Shown here: positions 24,986-34,390 of the stretch, one piece after another | How the letters are laid out: each line of letters begins with the position of its first letter | Position numbering within the stretch: the first letter of the stretch is position 1 | Assembly: GCF_016865365.1 (NCBI RefSeq) | Contig: NZ_AP024469.1 | Location: 1,789,001 to 1,853,000, forward strand | Origin: Geobacter sp. SVR | GTDB taxonomy: Bacteria > Desulfobacterota > Desulfuromonadia > Geobacterales > Pseudopelobacteraceae | Direction of reading: 5' to 3' | DNA: 64,000 nucleotides | Position numbers and translations under genes: made by a program | The notes under the pieces: generated by a model | Seen by the model: the letters and a program-made list of their open reading frames with translations, nothing else | What the model was told of the DNA's origin: nothing | Databases searched by the model: none

Positions 24986-26053
24986 ATGGGGGCTGCTTCT
25001 TTATTGTGCTCCGGGGAACCGGCCTATGAGTTTCGGCATGAGTACGGTTTTTCTTTCGGGGCCAGTACCTCCCGGTTATGTGCGGCCGCACTGCCCTGCC
25101 TGGCCGGAATCGGCTGTATTTATCAGGCCGTTGCTGCCAGGGCGGACCGGCTCGATCATCCCCCTCCCGGCCGGCTGCTCGATGTCGAAGGATGCCGGCT
25201 GCATGTGCAGATCGCCGGTCGCGGAGCCCCGGCGGTGGTGCTGGAAACCGGACTGGGGGGGATGTCCGCCGCCTGGGGCTGGATTCGGCCGGAGGTAGCC
25301 AGGTTCACCACGGTGGTAGCCTACGACCGGGCTGGCCTCGGCTGGAGCGGGTCGGACAGCTCTCCGAAATCGGCTTCCCTGGCCGCGCGGCGGCTGCACG
25401 GGCTCCTTTGCCGCAGCAGTGTTCCTCCGCCGTACATCATGGTCGGCCATTCCATGGGAGGCCTTTTTGCGCGGGTATTTGCAGACCTGTTTCCCAACGA
25501 GGTGGCCGGGATGGTGCTGCTGGATGCGGTTCACCCTGACCAGCACCTGCGCAGTGCTGCGATCTGCTGCCACATGCGCACCGGTTTCCGGTTCCTGAAG
25601 GCGATCCCGCTCCTGACAAGGCTTGGATATGTCCGCCTGGCCGGCCTTCTGGGCGCCTGGGCCGACGGTCTGCCCGTACGGCAGGCCGCGGAGGCCCAGG
25701 CCTTTCTCTCCGACTATGGCCACCTCACAACGACCCGTGACGAATCCCTAGCCTGGGATACGATCTGCGGCGAAGTCCGTGCCGCCAAGCGCCTGCGCAC
25801 GATACCGCTGGCCGTGATCACGGCGGCCAAGGATGTTCTGCCCGGTCAGCCGGAACTGCAAGGGGAGCTGGCTGCCCTGTCCTCCGACAGCGTCCACGTG
25901 GCGGTCAGGGGAGCCGACCATGTCACCCTGGTCACCCGGCGCGAGCACGCCCTGACCGTGGTGGAGGTGATCCGGCATGTGGTGGCACGGGCCAGGAACT
26001 TGCAATCGGCGCATTGCCGGCCACGGCGTCAGCGCATGACCACTATCACCTGA
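24986..26053 (+). CDS. Alpha/beta hydrolase
   Basis: A 355-residue alpha/beta-hydrolase with nucleophile elbow GHSMGG (Ser156), catalytic His in GADHVTLVT, and probable Asp in AAKDVLPGQ. The N-terminal segment contains a hydrophobic stretch (RLCAAALPCLAGIGCIYQAVA) that could anchor it in the inner membrane, with the catalytic domain outside; a PPPGRLLDVEG linker follows. GGAGG stands five bases before ATG 24986. It overlaps the end of the convergent secreted-protein gene by 8 bases. Esterase or lipase activity is possible; the substrate is unknown. Confidence 0.82.
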   Translation: MGAASLLCSGEPAYEFRHEYGFSFGASTSRLCAAALPCLAGIGCIYQAVAARADRLDHPPPGRLLDVEGCRLHVQIAGRGAPAVVLETGLGGMSAAWGWIRPEVARFTTVVAYDRAGLGWSGSDSSPKSASLAARRLHGLLCRSSVPPPYIMVGHSMGGLFARVFADLFPNEVAGMVLLDAVHPDQHLRSAAICCHMRTGFRFLKAIPLLTRLGYVRLAGLLGAWADGLPVRQAAEAQAFLSDYGHLTTTRDESLAWDTICGEVRAAKRLRTIPLAVITAAKDVLPGQPELQGELAALSSDSVHVAVRGADHVTLVTRREHALTVVEVIRHVVARARNLQSAHCRPRRQRMTTIT

Positions 26054-28223
26054 ACAACAGACTCTCCAACCCCAATGTCCTCCTCACATCCCACAGGTTC
26101 ATGAAGAAGGCGTCAAAGCGCTCCCGGCGCACCTGCTGTTCCTCCCGCTCCCAAAAGAACAGATTCGAGACCGGATAGAGATAGCCGAAGTGATAGGCGG
26201 TCAGGTTCGCATGCTTACGGCCGATCCGCTCCAGCGGGTAGCGGTAGATCCTCTCCTGGTTCCTTACCAGTGACAGGGCCTGCGCCCTCACCAGGACGGC
26301 CCGGTCCAGCAGCGGCTCCGACAGCAGGGCATGCGGCAGCTGTCCGGCGTGCTCCTTGCGTTTGGCGAGCAGGGCGCGCAGGGTAAGGGCGCGGTGGCGG
26401 GCGCGCAGCCCGGTGATCTGCAGCCCGCGCAGCAGTTCGCCCGCCAGGTTGGCCCTTTCGAGTTCCAGTGCGCCCTGGGCCTGCAGGCTTCTGAGCTGGG
26501 ATTCCAGCCGTTCGGTCACGGTTGCCATGCGGTCGGCATAGCTCTCCAGGTCCCTGATCGTGCCCCGGACGACCATGGCTTCTTCTTCCGGATTTTTGTT
26601 GTCCAGGAGTTGCGCATAGCGGAACGGGGGCTCGGGTTGAAAGGGTTTGTTGAACGGGAAGGGCAGCTCCGAAAAGGGGGTCAGCGCCGACAGGTAGCGC
26701 AGCAGTTCCCGTTCCTTCAGGTAGCGGTTCTGGAGCTCCAGAGCGGCCTGCCACAGGCGCATCAGCTTCGGATCGGGCAGCAGTTCGTTCAGCCGGGAGA
26801 GCGGCACATCGTCCCGCTTCCGGCCGTTGTCGTCGAAGCGCCAGCTCCAGCGGGCAATACTCCAATCCACCAGCCAGTAGCCCCACTCCCAACCCGAGCT
26901 GAAGGTCAGATGGCCGCTCAGGCCGATCCGGCTCATGGTGCCGATGTCGTCCCAGCGGGCCTGCAGGTAGGGCAACAGGAGCAGTGGCACCGAACTGTCG
27001 AAGCCGACCCAGTAGGATGATTCGGGCCAGAACCAGGTTTCGCGGCGCCGGTTTTCCCGTTCGGAAGCCTCGAGCATGAAGCGCTGGTTGTCGTTTCCAT
27101 AGACCGGAGCCCTGGCTTCGGAGGCGGAATAGCACATCACGGTGTGGATCATGATCCCGCTGTCACGCAGGCGGGGACCCCGCACCGCATCTTCGTTGCC
27201 GGAGCGGATGACGTGGGTGGCATAGAGCAGGCGGGCGCCGTAGCGTTTAGCCACCTCTCGTTCGATATGCATCTGCAGCTCGGGCAACAGGCTGTCCAGT
27301 ACCGGCAGGTGCTCTCCCATGGTCACCTCGAGGCTGAGATAGTCCCAAGGGGCCTGAAACAGCCACGCCAGCGTCTCATCTACCTGCCGCAGGTATGAGG
27401 GGTAAGGGCGCAACAGGGTGATGGCCTGAAAGGCCTGCTGCTGCAGCATGGCCAGGGATATCTCCACGCCGCAGCGGATGCCGCGGCTGTGGGCGTACTC
27501 CACGATCCGGCGGGCATGGCCGGGCCAGGTGGTGCGGTCGATGCCCCGCAGGAGGAAGAACTGAAAGGTGTTCTGGCCATTGCGGGCCAGCCAGTCCAGG
27601 TATGCCCTGACCTCCTCGAAGGCGCCGGGTATCTCAGGGTCATGAAGCTGGTCGGTCAGTTCGATCGGATGCAGGGTGTGGAGATGAAAGCCGCGCTTTT
27701 CGAAACGCGGTGTGCCGGAAAACCGGAAACGGGCGGGCAACGGCCAGGCCCTGTGTGCGGGGATGACGCTCTCCCGGGGATGGTGGAAGCGGAACCCCAG
27801 CTTTTCCTGCAGCAGGCCGTACAGTCCGGCGGCGACTCCTTCGGGATTCGCCGCCTGCAGGCGAAGAACGATAGCCTTCCCCTGCCTGATCGAGCGCCAG
27901 CGATAGGCGGGATTAGGAACCGCGGTGCACAGGTACGGGCGCACGGAAGGGGCGGGTATGCGGGTGTCGGGCGAGGAGGCGACAGCAGGGAGCAGCAGAC
28001 GGACCGTTGCCTGCCGCCCATTCAGGGAGATGGATGCTTCCGGAAAAGAGCGGCGCAGCAAGGCCAGTGTATCGTCGATGGCCTGCCTGGCGACGCTGTT
28101 GCAGAGTAGGGCTTGGGGGGCATCGACCGAGATGGAGAGCGGTTGTGCCAGGGCAGGAGCGGCCGGGACGCAGAGCATCACCAGCACCAGCACCAGAGGC
28201 CGCAGCGATCGCATCAAGAGCAT
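26046..28223 (-). CDS. Secreted glycosidase-like protein (GH20/GH67-like fold)
   Basis: A 725-residue protein with a clear signal peptide (LVLVLVMLCVPAAPALA). The N-terminal NPEGVAAGLYGLLQEKLGFRFHHPRESVIPA region resembles the beta-alpha domain that precedes the barrel in GH20 and alpha-glucuronidase (GH67) proteins. The middle barrel-like part includes WDYLSLEVTMGE and HTVMCYSASE, while the C-terminal third is helical, with a coiled-coil-like stretch around 540-640. I cannot point to catalytic residues. It may bind or cleave an extracellular glycan. It follows the lipid kinase gene by 12 bases. ATG 28214 is an alternative start. Confidence 0.6.
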   Translation of the reverse strand: MLLMRSLRPLVLVLVMLCVPAAPALAQPLSISVDAPQALLCNSVARQAIDDTLALLRRSFPEASISLNGRQATVRLLLPAVASSPDTRIPAPSVRPYLCTAVPNPAYRWRSIRQGKAIVLRLQAANPEGVAAGLYGLLQEKLGFRFHHPRESVIPAHRAWPLPARFRFSGTPRFEKRGFHLHTLHPIELTDQLHDPEIPGAFEEVRAYLDWLARNGQNTFQFFLLRGIDRTTWPGHARRIVEYAHSRGIRCGVEISLAMLQQQAFQAITLLRPYPSYLRQVDETLAWLFQAPWDYLSLEVTMGEHLPVLDSLLPELQMHIEREVAKRYGARLLYATHVIRSGNEDAVRGPRLRDSGIMIHTVMCYSASEARAPVYGNDNQRFMLEASERENRRRETWFWPESSYWVGFDSSVPLLLLPYLQARWDDIGTMSRIGLSGHLTFSSGWEWGYWLVDWSIARWSWRFDDNGRKRDDVPLSRLNELLPDPKLMRLWQAALELQNRYLKERELLRYLSALTPFSELPFPFNKPFQPEPPFRYAQLLDNKNPEEEAMVVRGTIRDLESYADRMATVTERLESQLRSLQAQGALELERANLAGELLRGLQITGLRARHRALTLRALLAKRKEHAGQLPHALLSEPLLDRAVLVRAQALSLVRNQERIYRYPLERIGRKHANLTAYHFGYLYPVSNLFFWEREEQQVRRERFDAFFMNLWDVRRTLGLESLLFR

Positions 28224-28235
28224 CCCGTTGTACGG

Positions 28236-29105
28236 CTAGACGATGATCCTGGCAAAATCGGGCACCATTGTGATCCGCGCCGGGGTATAGCCGACAAAAT
28301 CACCATCCAGTTGAACCGGTTTGATGCCCGTAATCTCGATGCCGTCGGCCGGCATGCGGAAGATCTCGCGGCTCGTCCTGGCCCGGCCGCTCAACAGCTC
28401 GAATGCCAGGCGCAGATACGTCCTGCGATGGTGCTTGTCGATGCAGATGGCGGTCAGGTCCGGGGAAAACAGGCATCCTTCGGGCGCAAGAATGAAGTCC
28501 CCTCCATAGCGGGAGGCGCTGCAGACAATGACGCTGTGGCAGCTCCTGGTTGCCCCGCCGGCATGCACGGCGATCAGGCTCTTATCCCATGTCAGAGTAC
28601 TCAGCAGTGCCGAGATGGCATAGGCTCCCTGCTTCAGCAGCCGCTTGCCGAGCGGCCAGACATCGCGCACCACCGATGCGTCCAGGCCGATGCCGGCCAT
28701 CAGCACGAAGCGGTGGCTGCTCTCCTCCAGGTGCAGGAGCCCGACCGGAAAGGGGCGTGTCCTGCCGGCAACGATTCTGGCGATGCCCTCTTCCACGGAG
28801 GCAATACCCAATTCCGCGGCCAGCACGTTCGAGGTGCCCAGCGGCAGAACCGCCAGCGTCGCCGTCTCCGGCAGCAGGCCGTTGACCACCGCATTGACCG
28901 TGCCGTCCCCTGCCGCTACAATCACCAGCGGCGACGCCGGACCCTGGTTGATGGCACGGCAGCGGCCGAGCACATCGGCGGGGGTGGTCACGGAATGCAC
29001 CTGCGGGTGCAGGCCGGCCCGGGCCAGGCGGCTGACGAGGTCCGAAACGCTTCGCCGCCTGTGGCGGCCGGACAGCGGATTGATGAAGAGATGGCTGGTT
29101 GTCAT
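28236..29105 (-). CDS. Diacylglycerol/sphingosine-kinase family lipid kinase
   Basis: A 289-residue kinase of the DAGK catalytic family (PF00781). Motifs: FINPLSGRHRRR (10-19), GDGTVNAVVNG (66-76) and PLGTSNVLAAELG, which bind ATP and metal. The C-terminal beta-sandwich includes LAPEGCLFSPDL. Related to YegS and DgkB, it phosphorylates diacylglycerol or a similar lipid. The start MTTSHLF is chosen because the longer frame begins without family similarity. The next gene downstream, the secreted glycosidase-like protein, is 12 bases away. Confidence 0.88.
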   Translation of the reverse strand: MTTSHLFINPLSGRHRRRSVSDLVSRLARAGLHPQVHSVTTPADVLGRCRAINQGPASPLVIVAAGDGTVNAVVNGLLPETATLAVLPLGTSNVLAAELGIASVEEGIARIVAGRTRPFPVGLLHLEESSHRFVLMAGIGLDASVVRDVWPLGKRLLKQGAYAISALLSTLTWDKSLIAVHAGGATRSCHSVIVCSASRYGGDFILAPEGCLFSPDLTAICIDKHHRRTYLRLAFELLSGRARTSREIFRMPADGIEITGIKPVQLDGDFVGYTPARITMVPDFARIIV

Positions 29106-29459
29106 GTCGATCCTGAATCCGTGACGCCTCCATGTCGGAGTGCCGGCAAGAGCCGGGGGAACACACTGCTGTCTGTGCGCAGCAGTTTTTTCGCGTGTCC
29201 CCGGCAGAAGCGTTCGTGCCGGGGAAAGTCGAGGCAAGACCTTCCCGGCAAGCAGAGACATGGCGGCGTCGCGGATTCGGGTGACTTTTATCACAGGATT
29301 GTCAGGTGCGGGTGGCGAACGGGCAACGATCTGGTGACATTTTGCGCGAAGGAAAGCCCGCACGAAAGTTTTCGAGATTTTTACCCGGAGATAACCCGCC
29401 TGTCACATTGATGTGGTAGGGCATCAGGTAGTACGTCAGCAACCGTGAAAGGTAAATGG

Positions 29460-31031
29460 ATGGATACTTCAACCAGCGGCATCAGCCGCCGCGATCTGAT
29501 CAAGCTGATCGGTGCGGGGGCGCTCGCCGCACTGCTGCCCGGCAGGAGCCAGGCAGCGCTTCTGCCGTCGTTCGAGCCAGCCAGGGGACAGGGATTGATC
29601 ATGGTGGTCGGCGACGGCATGCCGCTTGGCGTCACGCGCGCCATGCACGAGATCCGGACCGGCGTCTTCGGTCATCGCGACTCCAATCTCTATGCCCGCT
29701 TGCGTAATCCAGGCTCTTCCGTGGGATTGATGGGCACGGCCAGCCTATCCGGCATCGTAACCGACTCCGCCCCGGCCTCGGCTGCCTGGGCCACGGGTGT
29801 CAAGACGACGAATCGTCTGTTGTCGGTGCTTCCGGACGGGCGCCCGCTTACGACGATCATGGAACTGCTCAGGGAACGGGGCTACGGCTGCGGGCTGGTG
29901 ACCACCACGCGGGTGACGCATGCCACGCCGGCAGCCTGGGTCTCTCACCAGATGCATCGCGACCTGGAGGATGCCATTGCCCTGGATCTGCTTGCGTTCC
30001 GTCCCGATGTGCTCCTGGGCGGCGGTGCAGTCCATTTCGATGCCGCCAAACGGAGCGACAAAAGAGACCTGTTCGGGGAATTTTCAAAGGCGGGGTTCGA
30101 GGTGGTCAGGGAGCGCGGCGCGCTGCGCACGGCCGACGATACCCGGCCGTTGATGGGGATCTTCGCCCCCTCGCACCTGGCATATGCCGTGGACCGGCAC
30201 AACGATGCCTCCCTGCGTGAGCGGCAGCCGAGCCTGCCGGAAATGACCGCTGCCGCCCTGGCGCGCCTGTCGAGCAATCCGCAGGGTTTCATCCTGCAGG
30301 TGGAGGCCGGGCGGATCGATCACGCCAACCATTCCAACGACGCCTGGGGGGCGATTACGGATACTCTTGAGCTGGACGACACGCTGGCGGTGATCGAACT
30401 GTATCTGGCCGCCAATCCGAAGACTCTGGTGATAGTCACCTCGGATCACGGCAATTCCGGGTGGGGCATCAACGGCACCGGTGTCGATTACAACGATGCT
30501 ACTGCGGCGCTGCATTCCTACGGCAGCGCAAAGGCCTCCTTCGAGGTCATCATTAAAAAGATGAAGGGCAGGGGAGCAACGGAAATCAGGGAACTGGTGC
30601 AAGAGTATACCGGGCGTGCCATCAGCCCGGAGGAGGCCGCCCTGCTCGTTGACGCCATAAGTGCCGACTACGCCCCCTATCCCGGCGATTTCATCTACCA
30701 GCCCGATGCGACCCTGGGGAGGATACTCTCCCACAACGCCCCTGAGAGGCGCGTCAAGGGGGTGCTGCAGCCGGCCGTGCGGCGGGGCAACGTCGGTTTC
30801 ACCTCGTGCAATCATACCGCCGAGGAACAGCTCGTGCTGGCCTACGGCCACCGTGCCAGGGAGATGAAACTGGAGGGGCTGGTGGACAACACCGACCTGT
30901 TTCAGGCTATGTGCCGCTATTTCGGGATCAGCCACCGCAATCCCGCCATGACCCCGGAGCAGGCCGCCCCGTTCCTGAGGGTTTCCTCCCGTGAGGAGTG
31001 GCAGCGTCACGCAAAGCTGCATATCGCCTGA
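29460..31031 (+). CDS. Alkaline phosphatase with Tat signal
   Basis: A 523-residue PhoA-family enzyme. A twin-arginine signal SRRDLIKLIGAGALAALLP (residues 9-27) suggests folded export with metals. Key residues: D52 (VGDG), the nucleophile S103 in TDSAPASAAWATG, VTTTRVTHATPA, GRIDHANHSND, VTSDHGNSG and CNHTAEEQLVLA, matching the zinc and magnesium ligands. It releases phosphate from phosphomonoesters in the periplasm. AAAGG precedes ATG 29460 by seven bases; a GTG five codons upstream is the alternative start. It diverges from the lipid kinase gene. Confidence 0.93.
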   Translation: MDTSTSGISRRDLIKLIGAGALAALLPGRSQAALLPSFEPARGQGLIMVVGDGMPLGVTRAMHEIRTGVFGHRDSNLYARLRNPGSSVGLMGTASLSGIVTDSAPASAAWATGVKTTNRLLSVLPDGRPLTTIMELLRERGYGCGLVTTTRVTHATPAAWVSHQMHRDLEDAIALDLLAFRPDVLLGGGAVHFDAAKRSDKRDLFGEFSKAGFEVVRERGALRTADDTRPLMGIFAPSHLAYAVDRHNDASLRERQPSLPEMTAAALARLSSNPQGFILQVEAGRIDHANHSNDAWGAITDTLELDDTLAVIELYLAANPKTLVIVTSDHGNSGWGINGTGVDYNDATAALHSYGSAKASFEVIIKKMKGRGATEIRELVQEYTGRAISPEEAALLVDAISADYAPYPGDFIYQPDATLGRILSHNAPERRVKGVLQPAVRRGNVGFTSCNHTAEEQLVLAYGHRAREMKLEGLVDNTDLFQAMCRYFGISHRNPAMTPEQAAPFLRVSSREEWQRHAKLHIA

Positions 31032-31036
31032 AAGAT

Positions 31037-31215
31037 TGTTGAAACGGGCATCTCGCCGCGTCCTCGTCAACCGCCTTGTGCGGCGTAGCAACCCTCACCC
31101 TATCCCTCTCCCAAAGGGAGAGGGCATTCCGTTCCCTCTCACATTGGGAGGGGGTGGCCAAAGGCCGGGTGAGGGCTTCCTGCGGGTCGACGATCTGCCC
31201 ATTTTTGAACAACCC
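31037..31215. repeat. Repeat family A copy 1 (reverse orientation), split by element F
   Basis: The left arm starts TGTTGAAACGGGCATCTCGC and the right arm ends GATCTGCCCATTTTTGAACAACC. In reverse it matches the intact copy at 56.3 kb, including the TTGTGCGGCGTAG core. It lies just past the alkaline phosphatase stop. Positions 31092-31175 hold an inserted element (see F). Confidence 0.75.
31092..31175. repeat. Repeat F nested in repeat A: CCCTCACCC...GGGTGAGGG element
   Basis: An 84-base inverted element: CCCTCACCCTATCCCTCTCC at the left and its imperfect inverse (GGGAGGGGGTGGCC, GGGTGAGGG) at the right, with inner CCCTCTC/GAGAGGG arms. It interrupts the middle of family A copy 1. Confidence 0.75.
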
Positions 31216-31251
31216 GGGAAGTTCGACAGCTGTCTAAGGAAGCGACAAACC

Positions 31252-31983
31252 TTACGGTTCCTGTACTATCGAAGTGGCCTGGACCGAATAGCTGCTTTTT
31301 GCTCCCGAGCCGTCCTGGCGGTACATAAGGACGGTGCCGTTCTCCTTCCGTATCCATCTGCGTGCGCTCTTGTTCTGATCGGAAAATTCCAGCACCTGAC
31401 AGGGATAATGCTTGCCGGAAATCGTGCAGGTTGCATCGCGGTCAAAGCGGTATTCACGCGCGACTACCGCCAGATGCTCGACATCCAACACCCGGATGGA
31501 TACCGGGGCTTTACCGTGAAAATCGAGCCGTGCCTCGGGAAACTCCATCGTGGTGGCCTCGTAACTGCGCCGCGGTATCGTCACGGTCCGCGGAACGCCA
31601 TGCTCCCTGATGTCGAAGCGGAAGTGGTCATCCTCAAGGCGACCCTCCACATCGATCCGCACGCCATTGTCTTCTCCGTACCGGGAGTAGGCGATCAGCG
31701 CCCCGTTTTTCAGGATTCCGCTCTCAACCGTGTTCAGGCTGTACCTGAGCCACAGAAACGCTGCCTTCACAGTGGTCCTGGTTTCAAAGCGGATAACAGG
31801 GCTGCCGTTCTGCTCGGAAAACTGCTGGGAAGAGGTGATCGTGCCGATGCGGAAGCCCTTGGAATACACCGAATAACTGGACAGGGTGCTGCCTTTTGGC
31901 TCTGCGCCTGAGGGGCTGGCAGGCAGGAGTGCAACCAGCAGGGTCAGCAGTAGGATCCATTTTTTGTGGTTCAGGATGTTCAT
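31252..31983 (-). CDS. Secreted protein of unknown function (DUF3108/DUF6134-like?)
   Basis: A 243-residue protein with a signal peptide (ILLLTLLVALLPASPSGA) starting MNILNHKKW. The mature part is almost all beta, with regular strands and the sequence SYSVYSKGFRIGTITSSQQF, which resembles the start of DUF3108/DUF6134 periplasmic proteins. This match is weak by eye. A longer frame starting at 32061 has no ribosome-binding site and no signal. Likely periplasmic. Confidence 0.65.
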   Translation of the reverse strand: MNILNHKKWILLLTLLVALLPASPSGAEPKGSTLSSYSVYSKGFRIGTITSSQQFSEQNGSPVIRFETRTTVKAAFLWLRYSLNTVESGILKNGALIAYSRYGEDNGVRIDVEGRLEDDHFRFDIREHGVPRTVTIPRRSYEATTMEFPEARLDFHGKAPVSIRVLDVEHLAVVAREYRFDRDATCTISGKHYPCQVLEFSDQNKSARRWIRKENGTVLMYRQDGSGAKSSYSVQATSIVQEP

Positions 31984-32246
31984 GCGGTCCGGAGGGGTAA
32001 TCCGGCAGCGCCGGTGCGAGTCAGGGGATGTCCCCGGGATTTGCGGGAGGTTGTGTGCCATTCGATACTGTAGCGTGTAATTCTTGCGATCAGGTGACGG
32101 AATTCAAAATATCCCGTGCCGTTTACGCCCCCGGTTCTCCGGCTTTTCAAGGCCGGCTGTTCATCCTGTCTTGAAATTCCCGTGCCGGATAGGATAATAG
32201 ATAGTGGAGAACTTCCTGTCGGTGGAGGCGAGAGGGGAGGGCATGT

Positions 32247-32519
32247 ATGATTTCCCGCAGATCGAGCGAACGGATCACCAGCACCAGGAAATGCATCCTG
32301 GATCATAAGGGGAAGAAACTGGCCTGCCGGTTGGAGGACATATCTGCCTCGGGGGTGCTGATCAAATGCCGGGACATCCACGAGGAGGATTTTCAAACCG
32401 GCGAAATCTGCACCATCAAATTCGACGATCCCCAGCTGCATCAGCGGAAATTCCGCTGCAGCGTGTCCCGCCGGTACGCCGGTCACCTTGGTTTGCAGTT
32501 CATATTCCTGGGCCAGTAG
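32247..32519 (+). CDS. PilZ-domain protein
   Basis: A 90-residue single PilZ-type domain: RRSSER near the N-terminus (R-x3-R motif, residues 4-9) and DISASGVLIKC (the D/N-x-S-x2-G motif). These bind cyclic di-GMP in PilZ proteins. GGGAGG precedes ATG by six bases. It stands alone between the secreted protein and the sulfur region. Confidence 0.85.
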   Translation: MISRRSSERITSTRKCILDHKGKKLACRLEDISASGVLIKCRDIHEEDFQTGEICTIKFDDPQLHQRKFRCSVSRRYAGHLGLQFIFLGQ

Positions 32520-32597
32520 AGCGGCATCCCCATCCCCTGGATTCAGCCAAGCCGAGACCCGATTTCGGGCCATGTCGGCAGGGATGATAAAAATATC

Positions 32598-32639
32598 TTG
32601 ACAGAGGTCTATCCTTATATTATCTATAGGCCTACTAGA
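32598..32639 (+). promoter_or_regulatory. Promoter and Rrf2-type operator of the rrf2 gene
   Basis: TTGACA (32598) and TATCTA (32621) are separated by 17 bases. TCTAT-N7-CTAGA (32623-32639) covers the -10 and the start point. The start codon follows two bases later, so the transcript probably has almost no leader and no Shine-Dalgarno. Confidence 0.7.
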
Positions 32640-32640
32640 T

Positions 32641-33105
32641 ATGATTATTTCAAAAAAGACAAAATACGCCCTCAAGGCTCTCTTGTACCTGGCAGCCCAG
32701 CCGAGCGGCCAGCCGGTTCTGATTTCCGACCTGGCACGCCAGGAAGCCATACCGAAGAAGTTCCTCGAGTACATCCTGCTGACGCTGCGCAAGGGGGGCA
32801 TCCTGCAGAGCAGAGTGGGAAAAGGGGGGGGCTACCATCTTTCGCTTCCTCCTGCCAAGGTCTCCATCGGTATGATCGTGCGCACGCTGGAGGGTGATCT
32901 CGCCCCGGTGCAGTGCCTGAGCGAAACCAACTACTCGCGCTGCGAGGAGTGCGAGGACGAGCGAACCTGCGGCATTAGGCTGGTGATGGTCGATGTCAAC
33001 AGGGCCCTGAGTGGTGCTCTTGACAGCCTTACCCTGGCCGATATGCTGGAACGCAGCGAGGCGGAGCGCCAGAAGCAGTTCAATGTCGTAGACTTCAGCA
33101 TCTGA
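32641..33105 (+). CDS. Rrf2-family transcriptional regulator
   Basis: A 154-residue Rrf2 winged-helix regulator. The helix-turn-helix is clear ([41 protein letters not shown]). A Cys cluster follows ([23 protein letters not shown]), which may hold a metal or Fe-S centre, although CymR-type members sense sulfur status via protein contact with CysK. It precedes cysK by 61 bases and the TCTAT-N7-ATAGA motif occurs at its own promoter, cysK and metY, so it likely governs the sulfur region. Confidence 0.92.
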   Translation: MIISKKTKYALKALLYLAAQPSGQPVLISDLARQEAIPKKFLEYILLTLRKGGILQSRVGKGGGYHLSLPPAKVSIGMIVRTLEGDLAPVQCLSETNYSRCEECEDERTCGIRLVMVDVNRALSGALDSLTLADMLERSEAERQKQFNVVDFSI

Positions 33106-33112
33106 TTTTTTT

Positions 33113-33141
33113 TTGGCGTTTAAGTCTATCAAATCTATAGA
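33113..33141 (+). promoter_or_regulatory. cysK promoter with Rrf2-type operator
   Basis: TTGGCG (33113) and TATAGA (33136) lie 17 bases apart. TCTAT-N7-ATAGA at 33125-33141 overlaps the -10 box. Confidence 0.7.
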
Positions 33142-33166
33142 GTACCACAACCGCAAGGGGGCACAC

Positions 33167-34120
33167 ATGAGCAAAATCAATGCAGACAATTCCCAGTCCA
33201 TCGGTAATACGCCGCTCGTCCGTCTCAACCATTTGGTCGAAGGGGCAAAGGCTACGGTTCTCGTCAAAGTCGAAGGGCGCAATCCCGCCTATTCGGTCAA
33301 GTGCCGGATCGGCGCCAACATGATCTGGGACGCCGAGAAGCGGGGAGTGCTCAAGCCGGGGGTCGAGATCATCGAACCGACCAGCGGCAATACCGGGATT
33401 GCCCTGGCCTATGTGGCAGCGGCCCGCGGTTACAAGCTGACCCTGACCATGCCGGAAACCATGAGCATCGAGCGCCGGCGCGTGCTGGCAGCCCTGGGGG
33501 CCAATCTGATCCTGACACCGGGGGCCGAAGGAATGAAAGGGGCCATCAACCGGGCCGAGGAGATCGCAGCTTCCGATCCCCAGCGCTGGTTCATCCCCCA
33601 GCAGTTCAAAAATCCCGCCAATCCCGAGATCCACGAGAAGACCACCGGCCCGGAGATCTGGAACGATACCGACGGCGCCATTGATGTATTCGTGGCTGGG
33701 GTCGGCACCGGCGGCACCATCAGCGGAGTGTCGCGCTACATCAAGCAGAACAAGGGCAAGCAGATCACCACGGTGGCGGTGGAACCGGCTGAGAGCCCGG
33801 TCATCAGCCAGAAACTGGCCGGTCAGGAAATCAAGCCCGCGCCGCACAAGATCCAGGGGATCGGCGCCGGATTTATTCCGGATACGCTCGATCTGTCGGT
33901 GGTCGACCGGGTCGAGCAGGTATCCAGCGACGAGGCCCTGGAATATGCCCGGCGCCTGGCAAAAGAAGAGGGGCTGCTGGTCGGCATTTCCAGCGGAGCT
34001 GCCGTAGCTGCAGCCATCCGGCTTGCCAAACAGCACGAATTCGCCGGCAAGACCATCGTGGTCGTGCTGCCGGACGGTGCCGAGCGGTATCTCTCCACCG
34101 CGCTGTTCGAGGGCATCTGA
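33167..34120 (+). CDS. cysK: Cysteine synthase A (O-acetylserine sulfhydrylase)
   Basis: A 317-residue PLP enzyme. The cofactor lysine is K45 in [11 protein letters not shown], the phosphate loop is TSGNTG (72-77), and [10 protein letters not shown] binds the phosphate of PLP. It condenses O-acetylserine with sulfide to cysteine. AAGGGGG precedes ATG 33167; a longer frame from 33113 would overlap the promoter. The YezD-like gene overlaps its stop by one base (TGATG). In Bacilli CysK partners the Rrf2 regulator CymR; the adjacent Rrf2 gene makes the same partnership possible here. Confidence 0.95.
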   Translation: MSKINADNSQSIGNTPLVRLNHLVEGAKATVLVKVEGRNPAYSVKCRIGANMIWDAEKRGVLKPGVEIIEPTSGNTGIALAYVAAARGYKLTLTMPETMSIERRRVLAALGANLILTPGAEGMKGAINRAEEIAASDPQRWFIPQQFKNPANPEIHEKTTGPEIWNDTDGAIDVFVAGVGTGGTISGVSRYIKQNKGKQITTVAVEPAESPVISQKLAGQEIKPAPHKIQGIGAGFIPDTLDLSVVDRVEQVSSDEALEYARRLAKEEGLLVGISSGAAVAAAIRLAKQHEFAGKTIVVVLPDGAERYLSTALFEGI

Positions 34121-34302
34121 TGTCTTCGCCAGCCCCGGACAGATGGAGCCTCGAACTTGAACGAATTCTGCGCGAGGCGCTGGCGTCGATCCGCTTCGGA
34201 ACCGTCACCATGGTGGTCCAGGACGGCCGCGTGATTCAGGTGGACAAGAACGAGAAGATCAGGCTGAACAGGGCAGACCATATCGACGGCAGCGGCATCT
34301 GA
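34120..34302 (+). CDS. YezD-family small protein (DUF2292)
   Basis: A 60-residue protein with the DUF2292 pattern: WSLELERILREALASIRFGTVTMVVQDGRVIQVDKNEKIRL. Its ATG overlaps the cysK stop (TGATG). YezD-like genes are repeatedly found beside sulfur assimilation genes; the molecular role is unknown. Confidence 0.85.
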   Translation: MSSPAPDRWSLELERILREALASIRFGTVTMVVQDGRVIQVDKNEKIRLNRADHIDGSGI

Positions 34303-34390
34303 GAAAACGTGAAGATTCGATTTTCGCCGTGAGCCGTGACCGCACCGTGAAAAAGACAGACTTTATTCCGCGCTGACCGGAGAAACCGGA

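Noticed and set aside
28300-29105. Pho box near the alkaline phosphatase gene
   Set aside because: CTGTCA-like words occur near 29400 but not as the paired direct repeat needed for PhoB.
29445-29459. GTG start for alkaline phosphatase
   Set aside because: An ATG five codons later has better ribosome-binding spacing and keeps the Tat signal; the GTG remains possible.
31092-31175. CRISPR-like repeat in the 31 kb gap
   Set aside because: It is a single palindromic element with no spaced repeats.
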